From the NCBI GenBank assembly GCA_013202965.1, contig JABMQZ010000145.1, positions 1 through 37,294 of the forward strand: a DNA stretch of 37,294 bases. The letters are read 5' to 3'. Made by a program: the position numbers and the translations under genes. The DNA is from Bacteroidota bacterium (GTDB lineage Bacteria; Bacteroidota; Bacteroidia; Bacteroidales; B18-G4). Under the pieces are notes generated by a model. That model saw only the letters and a list, made by a program, of their open reading frames with translations, ran no database searches and was not told the origin of the DNA. Numbering within the stretch: the stretch's first letter is position 1; the number at the start of each line of letters is the position of its first letter. Positions 7,646 through 17,516 of the stretch are shown piece by piece.

Positions 7646-8844
7646 TCATCCCAGCCAGCTGTCTTCATTGAAACAAATGATAAGAGCACGAGCCCGATAC
7701 CTGCCACACCTTCCAGCAGGTCTGCACTTTTTCTCCAGCCACCATATTCCTCGCTATACCATGCTTTATAGCCTGCCAGGCCATCTTTATGGAAAGCCAT
7801 ATTCAGGCAAACATCCAGCCAGTGTATGGCTGCACTCTTAAAGACTTCCATGCCGCTTACATGATATAAATTATTATAAATAAGCGCAATTCCGGAAGCC
7901 CCGTGGCAAATTCCGGCATCCACCACATGGTTATCTCCGGGGTCTTTTCTAAATGTTGTTGCACTTAAAATATTCAAGCCCTTTGAATAAATTTTCTCAT
8001 CGGCCAGTGCCTTCCCGGCCGTAAGAAATGCCAGTCCGATGCCCAGATCACCATAGCACCAGGCCAGGCGACTGTTACTTACCTCCTCCGTGCTTTCCAG
8101 TGCCCAGGACGGGAAAAACGAAATATACTGATTCCGGTCAAGCTCTTGCCGTTCCAGGTATTTCAGGCTGCCCCGGATCATGTGCCGGCATTTTCCGGAT
8201 GCAATTCCGGCAGTAAGGATTTTGGATAGCATGATAATAATTGAGGATATCCCATGTGAGAGACTTATATTATACCCCTTTCTCCCCGTTTCAGAATCCA
8301 GTACAGAGATCCACTTTATGCTCCCATCAGTGTCAATTTCAGCATGTTTTTCCAGTTCATGCAGCATGTTTTTCAAATATGAAGGATCAGGAATTAATCC
8401 TTCAGTTCGTAAAAAATACAATGCAATTCCCATCGCTCCATGCAAATAATCATAATGTCCTTCTCTCATATTTGACATCATGGCCTTATAAAGAATTGGA
8501 TCAAGCGTATCATAGATATTGCCCTTTTCTGCTTTCAAAAACTTATGTTCCACCAGGTGGCCGCACATCCATGCAGTGCCTGCAAGTCCATTGGAAAACG
8601 TATATGCCGAGGAATCCCTGACAGCGTGGTTGAGCGCACGCTCAAGCATATCCGCTGCCAGGTCTTCAAATGAAAGCTTTCCTGTCCAGTCAGCATAATA
8701 AGCACAAAAGCAAGCCAGGCCCGCTTTGCCGCCCATCAGGCCAGCGTCATCGGGAATATGATCCAAGACTACTTGCGCAATCTCATGGATCTTATTTTCC
8801 GTCTGCCGTATATAATTGTCCGGAAGAAAAACCTCCCACTCCAT
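7627..8844 (-). CDS. LanC-like lanthionine cyclase
   Basis: This 405-residue protein is a LanC-family cyclase, which catalyses Michael addition of Cys thiols to dehydrated residues. It has the repeated Gly-rich alpha/alpha-barrel motifs (LMGGKAGLACF, FSNGLAGTAW, YLHGAMGIAL, SLSHGISS, WCYGDLGIGL, ICHGASGIAL, LEGVAGIGLV). The zinc ligands are present: C263 in WCYGD, and C313 with H314 in ICHGASG. H197 (SLSHG) matches the catalytic His region. It is the first gene of the minus-strand operon. The 135-bp gap upstream, shared with the divergent AMP nucleosidase gene, holds no precursor peptide, and no transporter or leader peptidase gene is adjacent. The natural substrate is therefore unknown. Confidence 0.93.
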   Translation of the reverse strand: MEWEVFLPDNYIRQTENKIHEIAQVVLDHIPDDAGLMGGKAGLACFCAYYADWTGKLSFEDLAADMLERALNHAVRDSSAYTFSNGLAGTAWMCGHLVEHKFLKAEKGNIYDTLDPILYKAMMSNMREGHYDYLHGAMGIALYFLRTEGLIPDPSYLKNMLHELEKHAEIDTDGSIKWISVLDSETGRKGYNISLSHGISSIIIMLSKILTAGIASGKCRHMIRGSLKYLERQELDRNQYISFFPSWALESTEEVSNSRLAWCYGDLGIGLAFLTAGKALADEKIYSKGLNILSATTFRKDPGDNHVVDAGICHGASGIALIYNNLYHVSGMEVFKSAAIHWLDVCLNMAFHKDGLAGYKAWYSEEYGGWRKSADLLEGVAGIGLVLLSFVSMKTAGWDECLLLP

Positions 8845-8950
8845 ATCTATTAATACCCAAAACGTGAAAATGTCCCCCTTTTTTTTTAACTATTTTTTAT
8901 TGCTGGAGGTTTTTCAGGTCTCAGTCCTTAAGCTATTGGCATAAAAACAG

Positions 8951-8958
8951 TATTTTTG
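8951..8958 (+). promoter_or_regulatory. Bacteroidota -7 box for AMP nucleosidase/holA
   Basis: TATTTTTG matches TAnnTTTG and lies 21 nt before the ATG at 8980, leaving a leader of about 15 nt. No TTTG stands at the usual -33 distance. Confidence 0.4.
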
Positions 8959-8979
8959 TATGAAATCTGAAAGGATGAA

Positions 8980-9783
8980 ATGAGCATGAAAACAAAAGAA
9001 GAAATTGTAAAAAACTGGCTACCGCGCTATACGGGCGAAAAGCTTGAAAACTTCGGGAAGTATATCCTGCTAACCAATTTTCACAAATATGTAGAGTTAT
9101 TTGCCGCATGGAACAAGGTAAAGATCATGGGGGAAAACAGGCCCATGCCCTGTGCCACAGCCAACGATATCACCATTATTAACTTTGGGATAGGAAGCGC
9201 CAATGCCGCCACCATCATGGACCTGCTTAGTGCCACTAAGCCGAAGGCCGTGCTTTTCCTTGGAAAATGCGGTGGGCTGAAAAGGAAAAATGAAGTAGGG
9301 GACCTGATCATACCGATCGCCGCAATCAGGGGTGAAGGTACTTCGGATGATTATATGCATAAATCAGTTCCGGCACTGCCCGCCTTTAATCTTCAAAAAG
9401 CCGTTTCCACTACAATCAGGGATTTCAAAAGAGATTACTGGACAGGAACCGTTTATACTACCAATCGCAGGGTTTGGGAGTATGATGAATATTTCAAGGA
9501 GCATCTGAGAAAGACCCGCAGCATGGCCATCGACATGGAAACAGCGACGATATTCATTGTTGGATTCCAGAATGAGATCCCGTCAGGGGCATTGCTGCTG
9601 GTCTCGGATCAGCCCATGATCTCCAGTGGTGTCAAAACCGAAGAAAGCGATGGCAAGGTTACGGAGGAATTTGCTGAAGACCATCTCAAAATAGGCATTC
9701 ATTCCCTGAAAATGCTTATTAATAAAGGCTTAACAGTAAAACACCTTTATTTTGATTACGAAGAAGAGATGGATGGGATATGA
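8980..9783 (+). CDS. AMP nucleosidase (short Bacteroidota type)
   Basis: This 267-residue protein belongs to the nucleoside phosphorylase/nucleosidase superfamily and would hydrolyse AMP to adenine and ribose 5-phosphate. Motifs include NFGIGSANAATIMDLL, FLGKCGGL (phosphate/ribose loop), DMETATIFIVGF (base and ribose contacts) and LLLVSDQPM. It is about half the size of the enterobacterial Amn enzyme and lacks its N-terminal regulatory domain, as expected for the Bacteroidota type. Two in-frame ATGs occur, at 8980 and 8986. The stop overlaps the holA start by four bases (ATGA), so the two are probably co-transcribed and translationally coupled. It fits the purine genes nearby (purL, purE, hpt). 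Confidence 0.9.
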   Translation: MSMKTKEEIVKNWLPRYTGEKLENFGKYILLTNFHKYVELFAAWNKVKIMGENRPMPCATANDITIINFGIGSANAATIMDLLSATKPKAVLFLGKCGGLKRKNEVGDLIIPIAAIRGEGTSDDYMHKSVPALPAFNLQKAVSTTIRDFKRDYWTGTVYTTNRRVWEYDEYFKEHLRKTRSMAIDMETATIFIVGFQNEIPSGALLLVSDQPMISSGVKTEESDGKVTEEFAEDHLKIGIHSLKMLINKGLTVKHLYFDYEEEMDGI

Positions 9784-10781
9784 AATTTGAAGACATCCTT
9801 AGCGATCTGAAAAACAAGATATACAAGCCCGTATATTTTCTCCACGGTGAAGAAGAATATTACATCGATGTGCTCTGCGATTATATGGCAGAGCATGTAC
9901 TTGATGAGGCAGAGAAGGGATTTAATCAAAGCATTATATACGGCAAGGACACAGATGTTGGCGGTATCATCGATACGGCCAGACGATTTCCTATGATGTC
10001 CAATTATCAGCTTGTCATTGTGAAAGAAGCCCAGACGATCAGGGAGATTGCTGAGCTTATAAAATACACGGACAATCCTGTCACCTCCACCATCCTGGTG
10101 ATCTGTTACAAGCACAAAGCTTTCGATGCCAGGAAAGCCCTGGTCAAAAGCATTGCTAAAAAAGGTGTCGTTTTCAGGTCTGACCGCCTTTATGATAATC
10201 AGATTCCTTCCTGGATAAATACCCAGCTTAAGCTGGAGGGGTATTCCATTACTCCTGATGCGGCCAGGCTGCTCACCGGACATCTTGGGACTAATCTCTC
10301 TAAAATCAAAAATGAGTTGGGCAAGCTGATGATCAACATCAAAACCGGTGATGTGATCGATGAAAATATCATTGAAGAAAATATTGGCATCAGCAAGGAT
10401 TTCAATATTTTTGAACTGCAGAAAGCCATGGGCAATAACGATGCTTATAAGGTAAGCCTGATCTGCCGGCATTTTGCCGCCAATCCAAAAGTCTATCCCT
10501 TTGTGCTGACCATTACACTTTTATACCAGTTCTTTGCCAAACTCCTTATCTTCCATTCACTGAAGGATAAATCCAAAGACAATGTTGTCGGGTCTGAATT
10601 ATCGGTCAATCCCTTTTTTGCCAGGGATTACAGGGCTGCTGCAAGAAAATTTAACAAAAGCATGACGCACAGGGCCATCAGCCTCCTGCGTGAATATGAC
10701 TTGAAATCCAAAGGCCTCAACAATGCATCCGCAACTGACGGAGAACTGCTTCGGGAGATGATTTTCCGGATGATGCATTAG
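9780..10781 (+). CDS. holA: DNA polymerase III delta subunit
   Basis: This 333-residue protein matches HolA, the clamp-loader subunit that opens the beta sliding clamp. The N-terminal ATPase-like fold starts with KPVYFLHGEEEYYID, a typical HolA opening. It continues through RRFPMMSNYQLVIVKEAQ and the helical lid region (AARLLTGHLGTNLSKIKNELGKL), then the C-terminal collar domain containing FNIFELQKAMGNND. The length is normal for the family. The start overlaps the upstream AMP nucleosidase stop in ATGA. The gene ends at a TAG followed within 12 bp by a heptamer repeat array. Confidence 0.93.
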   Translation: MKFEDILSDLKNKIYKPVYFLHGEEEYYIDVLCDYMAEHVLDEAEKGFNQSIIYGKDTDVGGIIDTARRFPMMSNYQLVIVKEAQTIREIAELIKYTDNPVTSTILVICYKHKAFDARKALVKSIAKKGVVFRSDRLYDNQIPSWINTQLKLEGYSITPDAARLLTGHLGTNLSKIKNELGKLMINIKTGDVIDENIIEENIGISKDFNIFELQKAMGNNDAYKVSLICRHFAANPKVYPFVLTITLLYQFFAKLLIFHSLKDKSKDNVVGSELSVNPFFARDYRAAARKFNKSMTHRAISLLREYDLKSKGLNNASATDGELLREMIFRMMH

Positions 10782-10793
10782 TAGATAAAATTC

Positions 10794-10835
10794 AAAAAAC
10801 AAAATACAAAATACAAAGGCCAAAATACGAAGGCC
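10794..10835. repeat. heptamer array after holA
   Basis: Six consecutive 7-bp units, AAAAAAC, AAAATAC, AAAATAC, AAAGGCC, AAAATAC and GAAGGCC, begin 12 bp after the holA stop, in the convergent gap between holA and purL. Confidence 0.7.
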
Positions 10836-10936
10836 AAAGCATTTTCGTCGAGCAAAGTATTGAATGAATTGGAGGATTTTTTACTAATGTAAAATATCGT
10901 TGCACCCCTTAACATAAAAGCATATTTCAGTAGGAT

Positions 10937-13900
10937 TTACTTTTGCTTTTCGCACCATTTACGGGCATTCACGAATGCTTCTATCCAGGGTGATACGAGA
11001 TCATCTTGTCTGTCTTCAGGATAATATGCCCATTGCCAGGGAAAAATAGCTCTTTCGAGATGCGGCATCATGGCAAGATGGCGGCCATCATTGGAACAAA
11101 TGGCTGCTGCATTGAAGTCGGAGCCATTCGGGTTTCCGGGATAGCTTTCATAGGTATATTTCGCAGGGATAATATATTTATCACGATAATACGGGAAACA
11201 GAACCTTCCTTCGCCATGTGCAACCCATATTCCCAGTCTTGAGCCCGACAAGCTTCCAAGCATTACAGAATCATTCTCCTCGATATTTACATTCAGGAAA
11301 GCCGATTCAAATTTCCCTGATTTATTGTGTTTCATCCCGGGTTGTTCCGGATGCTCCGGGTATACAAGACCCAACTCCACCATAAGCTGGCAACCATTGC
11401 AGATTCCCAGGCTGAGGGTATCATTCCTAGAATAATACATATCAAGTGTTTCCTTGGCTTTTGGATTGAACAGGAAAGCTCCTGCCCAGCCTTTTGCAGA
11501 TCCCATCACGTCGGAATTGGAAAACCCACCCACAAATACAATGAAATTGATATCCTCCAATGTTTCTTCACCGGAAATCAGGTCCGTCATATGGACATCC
11601 TTCACATCAAAGCCTGCAAGGTGCATGGAATACGCCATTTCCCGATCGCCATTTACTCCCTTTTCCCTGATAATGGCCGCCTTAATGCCTGTTTTCTTTG
11701 TCCGCCCGGGCTCTATGCCATAGCGGGTAAAAGTTCCTTCGAATGCCTTGCAAAAATTAAAACGAAGGTCCTGCATAACATAATTTTCAAAACGCCTTTT
11801 TGCAAGTGATGGTTCTGTTTGCAATCGATCAAAGAGGTATGATGTTTTATACCATTGTTCCCTGTAATAATTTATATCAAATGAATATTCAACTTCTTCA
11901 TGCCGGATATTCACTTTCAGGTCCTTGATTGTTTTTCCTAAAAGATGATATTCAATGCCATTGTCCTTCAGTATTTTTTCTATTTTCTCTTTTTCCCTGA
12001 CCTGTATCAGCAGCCCGGGATTCTCGCTAAAAAATAATTTAACAGCATCCTTTTCTCCGATGCTGCCAAGGTTCAATTCCATACCCATATCGTTTACGGG
12101 AAATGTCATTTCAAGCAATGCAGTAAGCATTCCTCCGGCTGAAATATCATGTCCGGCAAGGATCAGTCCTTCATTGACACATTGCTGCAAAGTGTTGAAG
12201 GCCCTGACAAAATAGCCGGGATCTTTTACCGTAGGAGTATTTGTTCCCAGCTCATTAAGAAGCTGGGCAAAGCTACTGCCACCCAGGCAAAACTTGTCCT
12301 TTGAAAAATCAATATAAATAATGGAGGCATCGTAATGCAATGCGAGGAAGGGGCTTACTGTTTTTGTCAGATCACTGCATTCTCCCATGGCCGAGATGAT
12401 CACTGTTCCCGGAGCCAAGACTTTTTTGCCATCGGGATATTTTTGTGTCATTGAGAGAGAATCTTTCCCTGTCGGGATGTTAATGCCGAGGCTGATGGCA
12501 AAGTCGCTTACTGCTTTTACAGCATTGTACAGCCGGGCATCCTCACCTTTATTTTTAGCAGGCCACATCCAGTTTGCACTCAAGGAAATGCCCTTCATCC
12601 CATCCTGTATCGGTGCCCAGATGATATTGGTCAATGATTCTGCAATTGCCAATACAGAGCCATTTTCGGCAGAAACCAGGCCGGCGACCGGAGCATGGCC
12701 AATGGCGGTGGCAATGCCTTTTTCACCACGGTAATCGAGGGCGGCAACTGCAACATCATTCAGCGGCAGCTGGATGGGGCCCGTGCATTGCTGTTTGGCA
12801 ACCCTGCCCGTAACTGAACGGTCAACTTTATTGGTCAGCCAGTCTTTGCAAGCCACGGCCTCGATCTGAAGCAGGTCGGCCAGGTAGTTTTCAATATTTT
12901 TTACATCATATTCCGGTTCCTTGAAAACATAATTTGATGTACTGTCAGACATTGTTGTTTTTGGTGGTTTGCCAAACAGATATTCCAGTTTAAGGTCAAC
13001 GGGATTGTTGTCTTTTTCCTCAAACACAAAGTTCATATCACCCGTAACTTCCCCAACCCTGTACATAGGAGCCCTTTCTCTTTCGGCGATATCTTCAAGG
13101 AGGTCAGCATCTTTTCTCTTTATGATCAATCCCATGCGCTCCTGTGATTCATTGCCAATGATCTCTTTGGCGGAAAGGGTAGGATCCCCGATGGGCAATT
13201 TGTTCAGCTGGATCTTTCCACCGGCTTCTTCAACCAGCTCCGATAATGAATTCAGATGCCCTCCGGCACCATGGTCATGGATAGAAACAATAGGATTCTT
13301 CACACTTTCCGACATCGCGCGTATGGCATTCGCTACCCTTTTCTGCATTTCAGGGTTGGCGCGCTGAACAGCATTCAGCTCAATGGCATTCCCAAATTGT
13401 CCGGTATCAACAGAGGAAACTGCACCGCCACCCATGCCGATACGGTAGTTATCACCCCCAAGAACAACGATGATATCTCCGGCTTCCGGGATGTCTTTTT
13501 CACTGTCTTCCAATTTTCCAAAACCAACACCCCCGGCGAGCATGATCACTTTATCATAGCCATAGTTATTATCCTGGCTTTCATGTTCAAAGGTGAGCAG
13601 GCTTCCACATATCAGTGGTTGGCCGAATTTATTTCCGAAGTCACTGGCTCCGTTTGACGCCTTGATAAGGATCTCGGCTGGTGTCTGGTATAACCAGGGC
13701 CGTGATTTAGTGAATGATTCCCATTTACGCTTATCTTCCAGGCGTGGATAAGCAGTCATATAGACCGCTGTTCCCACAAGGGGGATGCTGGCTTTTCCAC
13801 CGGCCAGCCGGTCACGGATCTCTCCACCGGTACCTGTAGAAGCACCGTTAAACGGCTCTACCGTGGTAGGGAAATTATGCGTTTCGGCCTTTAACGACAG

Positions 13901-14623
13901 TACCGTTTCAATGTTCCTGGTTTCAAAATAATCAGCCTTATCCTGTGTTTCCGGGGCAAATTGTTCTACAAGAGGGCCAAGAACAAAAGCCACATTGTCT
14001 TTATAGGCAGAGACCAGTTTGTTGGGATTTACCTTTGAAGTTTTCTTGATCAGGGCAAATAGTGAATCTCTTTTTTCTTTACCATCAATAATGAAAGTAC
14101 CATTAAATATTTTATGCCGGCAGTGTTCTGAGTTGACCTGTGCAAAACCATATACCTCACTGTCGGTGAGTTTTCTTCCGATCTTGCCGCTTATTTCATT
14201 CAGATATCCGATCTCTTCCTCACTCAGTGCAAGTCCCTCGCTATCGTTGTATGCCTTGATATCATGAAGAAATGTCACCGGCTCAGGCCTCCTGTCTACG
14301 GTAAACAACTCCTGGTCGAGATTGTTGTAAGGTGCCTGTAGCATGGGGTCGAAAGCCTCTTCCGGATCATCAGTTTCAACAAAGTGTTCAATTCTTTCAA
14401 TTCCGCTCATTCCCATATTCCGGGTAATCTCAACAGCATTTGTACTCCAGGGGGTGATCATCTCCTTGCGGGGGCCGATAAATGTACCGCTAAGCTCTTC
14501 TCCCGGTACAGGCTCACACTCACCGAACAACCAGTATAGTTTTTCACGGTCGCTGGGCGAAAGAGGTTCCCTCACTTGCAGTGCGTAAAACGATTTAGGT
14601 GATATTTGGTAAAAAAGAATCAT
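10937..14623 (-). CDS. purL: phosphoribosylformylglycinamidine synthase, large single-chain form
   Basis: This 1228-residue enzyme carries out the fourth step of purine synthesis, FGAR to FGAM, using ATP and glutamine. The N-terminal part is the FGAM synthase linker and first ATP-binding half ([48 protein letters not shown]). Then come the second half ([26 protein letters not shown]) and a C-terminal class I glutamine amidotransferase with [10 protein letters not shown] (Cys ~1073) and [10 protein letters not shown] (His of the triad). It is full length and intact. It is transcribed alone, convergent with holA. A TAnnTTTG box at 14669-14676 suggests a leader of about 40 nt; I see no PurR-like or riboswitch structure in that short stretch. 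Confidence 0.96.
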   Translation of the reverse strand: MILFYQISPKSFYALQVREPLSPSDREKLYWLFGECEPVPGEELSGTFIGPRKEMITPWSTNAVEITRNMGMSGIERIEHFVETDDPEEAFDPMLQAPYNNLDQELFTVDRRPEPVTFLHDIKAYNDSEGLALSEEEIGYLNEISGKIGRKLTDSEVYGFAQVNSEHCRHKIFNGTFIIDGKEKRDSLFALIKKTSKVNPNKLVSAYKDNVAFVLGPLVEQFAPETQDKADYFETRNIETVLSLKAETHNFPTTVEPFNGASTGTGGEIRDRLAGGKASIPLVGTAVYMTAYPRLEDKRKWESFTKSRPWLYQTPAEILIKASNGASDFGNKFGQPLICGSLLTFEHESQDNNYGYDKVIMLAGGVGFGKLEDSEKDIPEAGDIIVVLGGDNYRIGMGGGAVSSVDTGQFGNAIELNAVQRANPEMQKRVANAIRAMSESVKNPIVSIHDHGAGGHLNSLSELVEEAGGKIQLNKLPIGDPTLSAKEIIGNESQERMGLIIKRKDADLLEDIAERERAPMYRVGEVTGDMNFVFEEKDNNPVDLKLEYLFGKPPKTTMSDSTSNYVFKEPEYDVKNIENYLADLLQIEAVACKDWLTNKVDRSVTGRVAKQQCTGPIQLPLNDVAVAALDYRGEKGIATAIGHAPVAGLVSAENGSVLAIAESLTNIIWAPIQDGMKGISLSANWMWPAKNKGEDARLYNAVKAVSDFAISLGINIPTGKDSLSMTQKYPDGKKVLAPGTVIISAMGECSDLTKTVSPFLALHYDASIIYIDFSKDKFCLGGSSFAQLLNELGTNTPTVKDPGYFVRAFNTLQQCVNEGLILAGHDISAGGMLTALLEMTFPVNDMGMELNLGSIGEKDAVKLFFSENPGLLIQVREKEKIEKILKDNGIEYHLLGKTIKDLKVNIRHEEVEYSFDINYYREQWYKTSYLFDRLQTEPSLAKRRFENYVMQDLRFNFCKAFEGTFTRYGIEPGRTKKTGIKAAIIREKGVNGDREMAYSMHLAGFDVKDVHMTDLISGEETLEDINFIVFVGGFSNSDVMGSAKGWAGAFLFNPKAKETLDMYYSRNDTLSLGICNGCQLMVELGLVYPEHPEQPGMKHNKSGKFESAFLNVNIEENDSVMLGSLSGSRLGIWVAHGEGRFCFPYYRDKYIIPAKYTYESYPGNPNGSDFNAAAICSNDGRHLAMMPHLERAIFPWQWAYYPEDRQDDLVSPWIEAFVNARKWCEKQK

Positions 14624-14668
14624 AATAAGCCTGATTTACAATGTTTTACACAAAAGATACTTCTGAAG

Positions 14669-14676
14669 CAAAGTTA
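14669..14676 (-). promoter_or_regulatory. Bacteroidota -7 box for purL
   Basis: On the minus strand the sequence reads TAACTTTG, matching TAnnTTTG, about 46 nt before the purL ATG. No clear -33 element is seen. Confidence 0.4.
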
Positions 14677-14737
14677 TACATAATATGTTATCGGAATATG
14701 TAGTCAGCTGTAGTTTTTCATAGAATTATTAACAAGA

Positions 14738-14772
14738 TACCGGGTGAGGGGTGCCGGATACCGGGTACCGGA
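14738..14772. repeat. heptamer array, TACCGGG family
   Basis: Five units in phase: TACCGGG, TGAGGGG, TGCCGGA, TACCGGG and TACCGGA. A degenerate G-rich continuation runs to about 14810. The same unit family forms the larger array at 36112-36174, about 21 kb away. Confidence 0.75.
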
Positions 14773-14862
14773 TAGGGTTCGGGGGACAGGGTGCAGGGGA
14801 TGGGGGGGACAATGATGATTGCCAATTTTCGATTTAACCAGGAATTAAAAAAGGAAACTAAA

Positions 14863-16320
14863 TCAGTTTGACACCAATGCCTTTTTGAAAAACCTTTGAT
14901 CTCCAGATAGAATTTCAATGAAATATAGTCCTGCAGGGACACGGTGACCTTTTTGATCCTTACGATCCCAATTCAAATGTAGTTTAGAATCTTCATAAAA
15001 TGAACGAATAATCATGCCTGAAAAATTATATATATTTACAGTTATATCTTCGTTAATGGACACGGGAAGATGGATATTCAATTGTTCCGAAAAAGGGTTT
15101 GGATAAATGCTGATATCGCATTCCATATCGGGCTGATTGTTCTCATCAATATCAACTTGCATATCCAGTTTCGAGGCCATTAGTTGCCAATGTCCATTAA
15201 TGTATCTTTCCCAGATATCATAAATATGATAGGTCCCGAAGTAATAACCGCCTATGTCGATATAAGGTTTAGTGTCAACTGTCTCACTATTAGAAATATT
15301 ATAGCAATTCTGATAGGCCAGCCAGTCACTGTTAGCAAATATTTCACGAGCCCCGTTTTCACTTTTGCTATATGTTAAATGGGAGACCGAGAGATAGCCA
15401 TCATTCAATATAGGAATATCAATAAACAGCGCTTTTGGATATAATGGTTCATCACTGCTTATTTCCATATCTACAATTACAAGGTCATACAGGTCGGTGC
15501 CAAAAATCGTCCATTCTGAAGCATTAAAGTTTTCCCAAACCAATGTATTCATTGAAAAGGGCTGGTTGTCAGAACCAGTAAAACCAATAGAAGTATTATG
15601 TCCCCTATTATAAAGAGTATCAGGCTCGCCCCACACATAATTGATATCCCTGAGAGCATAATAGATCCTGGAGCTATCATTGATAGTCTTCTCATAAACA
15701 ATTATATTTTCGCCAAGGCAGGGATTCTGGCAGTTTATTGAATCAATGGTAAGTGGTTCTGCAAAATTGCTACCACCCAAATATTCTGATACTTTAATTT
15801 TGCCAGCGTTCTGCCAGGCGATATTACTAAATCCCATTACATCCAAATTAATTTCATCACCATCACTCCCGAAAATCAATTCCGGTGTTGTAAAATTTGC
15901 ATCCTCGGAGTATTTGCTTAAGAATATATCATAGTTACCATTAAGGTTGGATTCAAAGAATACATAAAGCAAAGTATCAGGCGGATAAGGAGAGCCAAAA
16001 AATGTGAAAAAATGTGGATTCCTGAAATGAACTCCTTCCTGATAAAACACTTCCTCAGCTGGGGTCATGTAAGTCAAATTACGCATCCAGATTGCCGTTG
16101 TTGAATCATTGATAAGCCTTTCCCAAAAAACCAGCCCCCCTGAACTGTAAAGTCCTTCATCATAAAAAGCAATCCTTGGATTATGATTATCAGTCAGGGA
16201 ATCTGTCAGCGTGAAGGGCATTGACCAAACTTCTGACTGACAAAAAGCATTTGATGGGTTAAGTATTAATATGTTAATGACTGCTGCCAAGCATATCAAC
16301 TTGAATAGGCGAGCTCTCAT
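14863..16320 (-). CDS. secreted T9SS cargo protein of unknown function
   Basis: This 485-residue protein begins with a signal peptide (KLICLAAVINILIL, then NAFCQSE) and ends with a typical type A T9SS sorting domain: DISIYPNPFSEQLNIHLP, VNIYNFSGMIIRSF, VPAGLYFIEIL and a basic C-terminal tail ending FKKALVSN. It should be exported through Sec and then the type IX system to the cell surface or medium. The middle has many aromatic and Asp/Asn residues and repeated patterns such as VFWERLI, LVWENF and IWERYIN, suggesting a repeat or beta-propeller-like fold, but I do not recognise a catalytic domain. It lies 150 bp downstream of the cation transporter gene on the same strand. Confidence 0.87.
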   Translation of the reverse strand: MRARLFKLICLAAVINILILNPSNAFCQSEVWSMPFTLTDSLTDNHNPRIAFYDEGLYSSGGLVFWERLINDSTTAIWMRNLTYMTPAEEVFYQEGVHFRNPHFFTFFGSPYPPDTLLYVFFESNLNGNYDIFLSKYSEDANFTTPELIFGSDGDEINLDVMGFSNIAWQNAGKIKVSEYLGGSNFAEPLTIDSINCQNPCLGENIIVYEKTINDSSRIYYALRDINYVWGEPDTLYNRGHNTSIGFTGSDNQPFSMNTLVWENFNASEWTIFGTDLYDLVIVDMEISSDEPLYPKALFIDIPILNDGYLSVSHLTYSKSENGAREIFANSDWLAYQNCYNISNSETVDTKPYIDIGGYYFGTYHIYDIWERYINGHWQLMASKLDMQVDIDENNQPDMECDISIYPNPFSEQLNIHLPVSINEDITVNIYNFSGMIIRSFYEDSKLHLNWDRKDQKGHRVPAGLYFIEILSGDQRFFKKALVSN

Positions 16321-16414
16321 TTTTCAGGGATTTGTGGGTTCAAACAATTCTCTTTACACAATATAATGTTTTAATTACTTTTTTTAAGTAGGTGATGGGA
16401 GTTGGGTAGGGTTC

Positions 16415-16468
16415 CCAATTCACCCAATTCAACCAATTCACCCAATTCAACCAATTCAACCAGTTCAC
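16415..16468. repeat. 9-bp tandem array abutting the CDF stop codon
   Basis: Six units of nine bases, alternating CCAATTCAC and CCAATTCAA with the last one CCAGTTCAC, end 3 bp from the TAA stop of the minus-strand transporter gene. Confidence 0.85.
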
Positions 16469-16471
16469 CAA

Positions 16472-17389
16472 TTAAACATCCCTATTTGAAACACCGAACT
16501 TTTCGTCTTTTTCCACATTCCCGTATGGTTCCACGTGTACGATGACATCGTAGACATTTTCAATGCCATTTTTGATTCTCATTTCAACTTCACGGGAGAT
16601 GTCATGTGCCTCAACTACCGTTTTGGATCCGTCCACTTCTATGTCGATATCGACAATAAATTTGCTACCTGTTTTTCGTATCCTGGCTCTGTGCGGATTA
16701 TAAACCCCTTTGATGCTTGTGATCAGTTTAAAAACTTTTTTATACATCTCCTGATCACCCATGCCATCCATCAGGTCACGGTTTGTCTGGAAGAATATTC
16801 TAACACCTGTATACATAATCCATACAGAAACTGCCAGAGCAGTAATAATATCGATTACAGCCAATTCAAATATGAAAGTAAATACCAGGCCAATCAGCAC
16901 AGCCACAGAAATCAGGACATCACTTTGCATATTGCGTGCATTGGCAATGAGCATATCAGAACCTGTTTTCTTCCCAATCCTGAACTGGTACAGGGCAAGG
17001 AAGGCTTTTCCAAAAATTGAGGCAAGGATCACCCATATTGCGAACATGGATGGCACCTCAGTATTGCCTCCTTCGATAAGCCTTGTAACGGTAGATATGG
17101 CCAGTTGTGCCCCGGCGAAGAAGATCACGAAAGATACAGCCTTGGAAGCAATGGTATCAGCACGTTCATACCCATAAGGATACCTGATATCAGGCGGACG
17201 GCTCATAATATGCCCTGTGATGAGGACGATCACTGAGGTCAGGATGTCACTGGCTGAATCAACGCCATCTGCCACCACAGCCATACTTCCGGAGATCAAG
17301 CCAACGGTGATCTTCAGCACCGATAATATTGCATTACCTGCTATGCTAACCCATGAAGCCCTGATGATCTGCTTGTGACGTAATTCCAT
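16472..17389 (-). CDS. cation diffusion facilitator (CDF) metal efflux transporter
   Basis: This 305-residue protein has the six-helix CDF membrane domain (residues ~12-205) and a C-terminal cytoplasmic dimerisation domain (GVYNPHRARIRKTGSKFIVDIDIEVDG, then EAHDISREVEMRI). It would export a divalent cation using the proton gradient. In helix 2 the metal site is D44xxxD48 (VDSASD), as in E. coli YiiP/FieF. In helix 5 the site reads N153-M-Q-S-D157, where YiiP has His153. This swap argues against a plain zinc transporter and recalls manganese-type CDFs, but specificity is an inference. The gene stands apart from other metal genes and ends beside a 9-bp repeat array. Confidence 0.93.
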   Translation of the reverse strand: MELRHKQIIRASWVSIAGNAILSVLKITVGLISGSMAVVADGVDSASDILTSVIVLITGHIMSRPPDIRYPYGYERADTIASKAVSFVIFFAGAQLAISTVTRLIEGGNTEVPSMFAIWVILASIFGKAFLALYQFRIGKKTGSDMLIANARNMQSDVLISVAVLIGLVFTFIFELAVIDIITALAVSVWIMYTGVRIFFQTNRDLMDGMGDQEMYKKVFKLITSIKGVYNPHRARIRKTGSKFIVDIDIEVDGSKTVVEAHDISREVEMRIKNGIENVYDVIVHVEPYGNVEKDEKFGVSNRDV

Positions 17390-17516
17390 ATGGTGACTTT
17401 ATCATAGCAAAGATAGGAGAATTTGAGAATAAGGAATAGGGAATGAGAAATTTGCATTTTCCCCAAATATGTACTACATTTACATCCCTTCAAATCTTAA
17501 CCAAAAAACAAATACT

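Noticed and set aside
8870-8944. 24-residue plus-strand frame next to lanC, considered as a lanthipeptide precursor
   Set aside because: It lacks Cys, has almost no Ser/Thr, has no leader-like acidic region, and is transcribed away from the operon.
14718-14942. 74-residue minus-strand frame after the T9SS gene
   Set aside because: It overlaps the T9SS domain coding end in another frame and contains the TACCGGG repeat.
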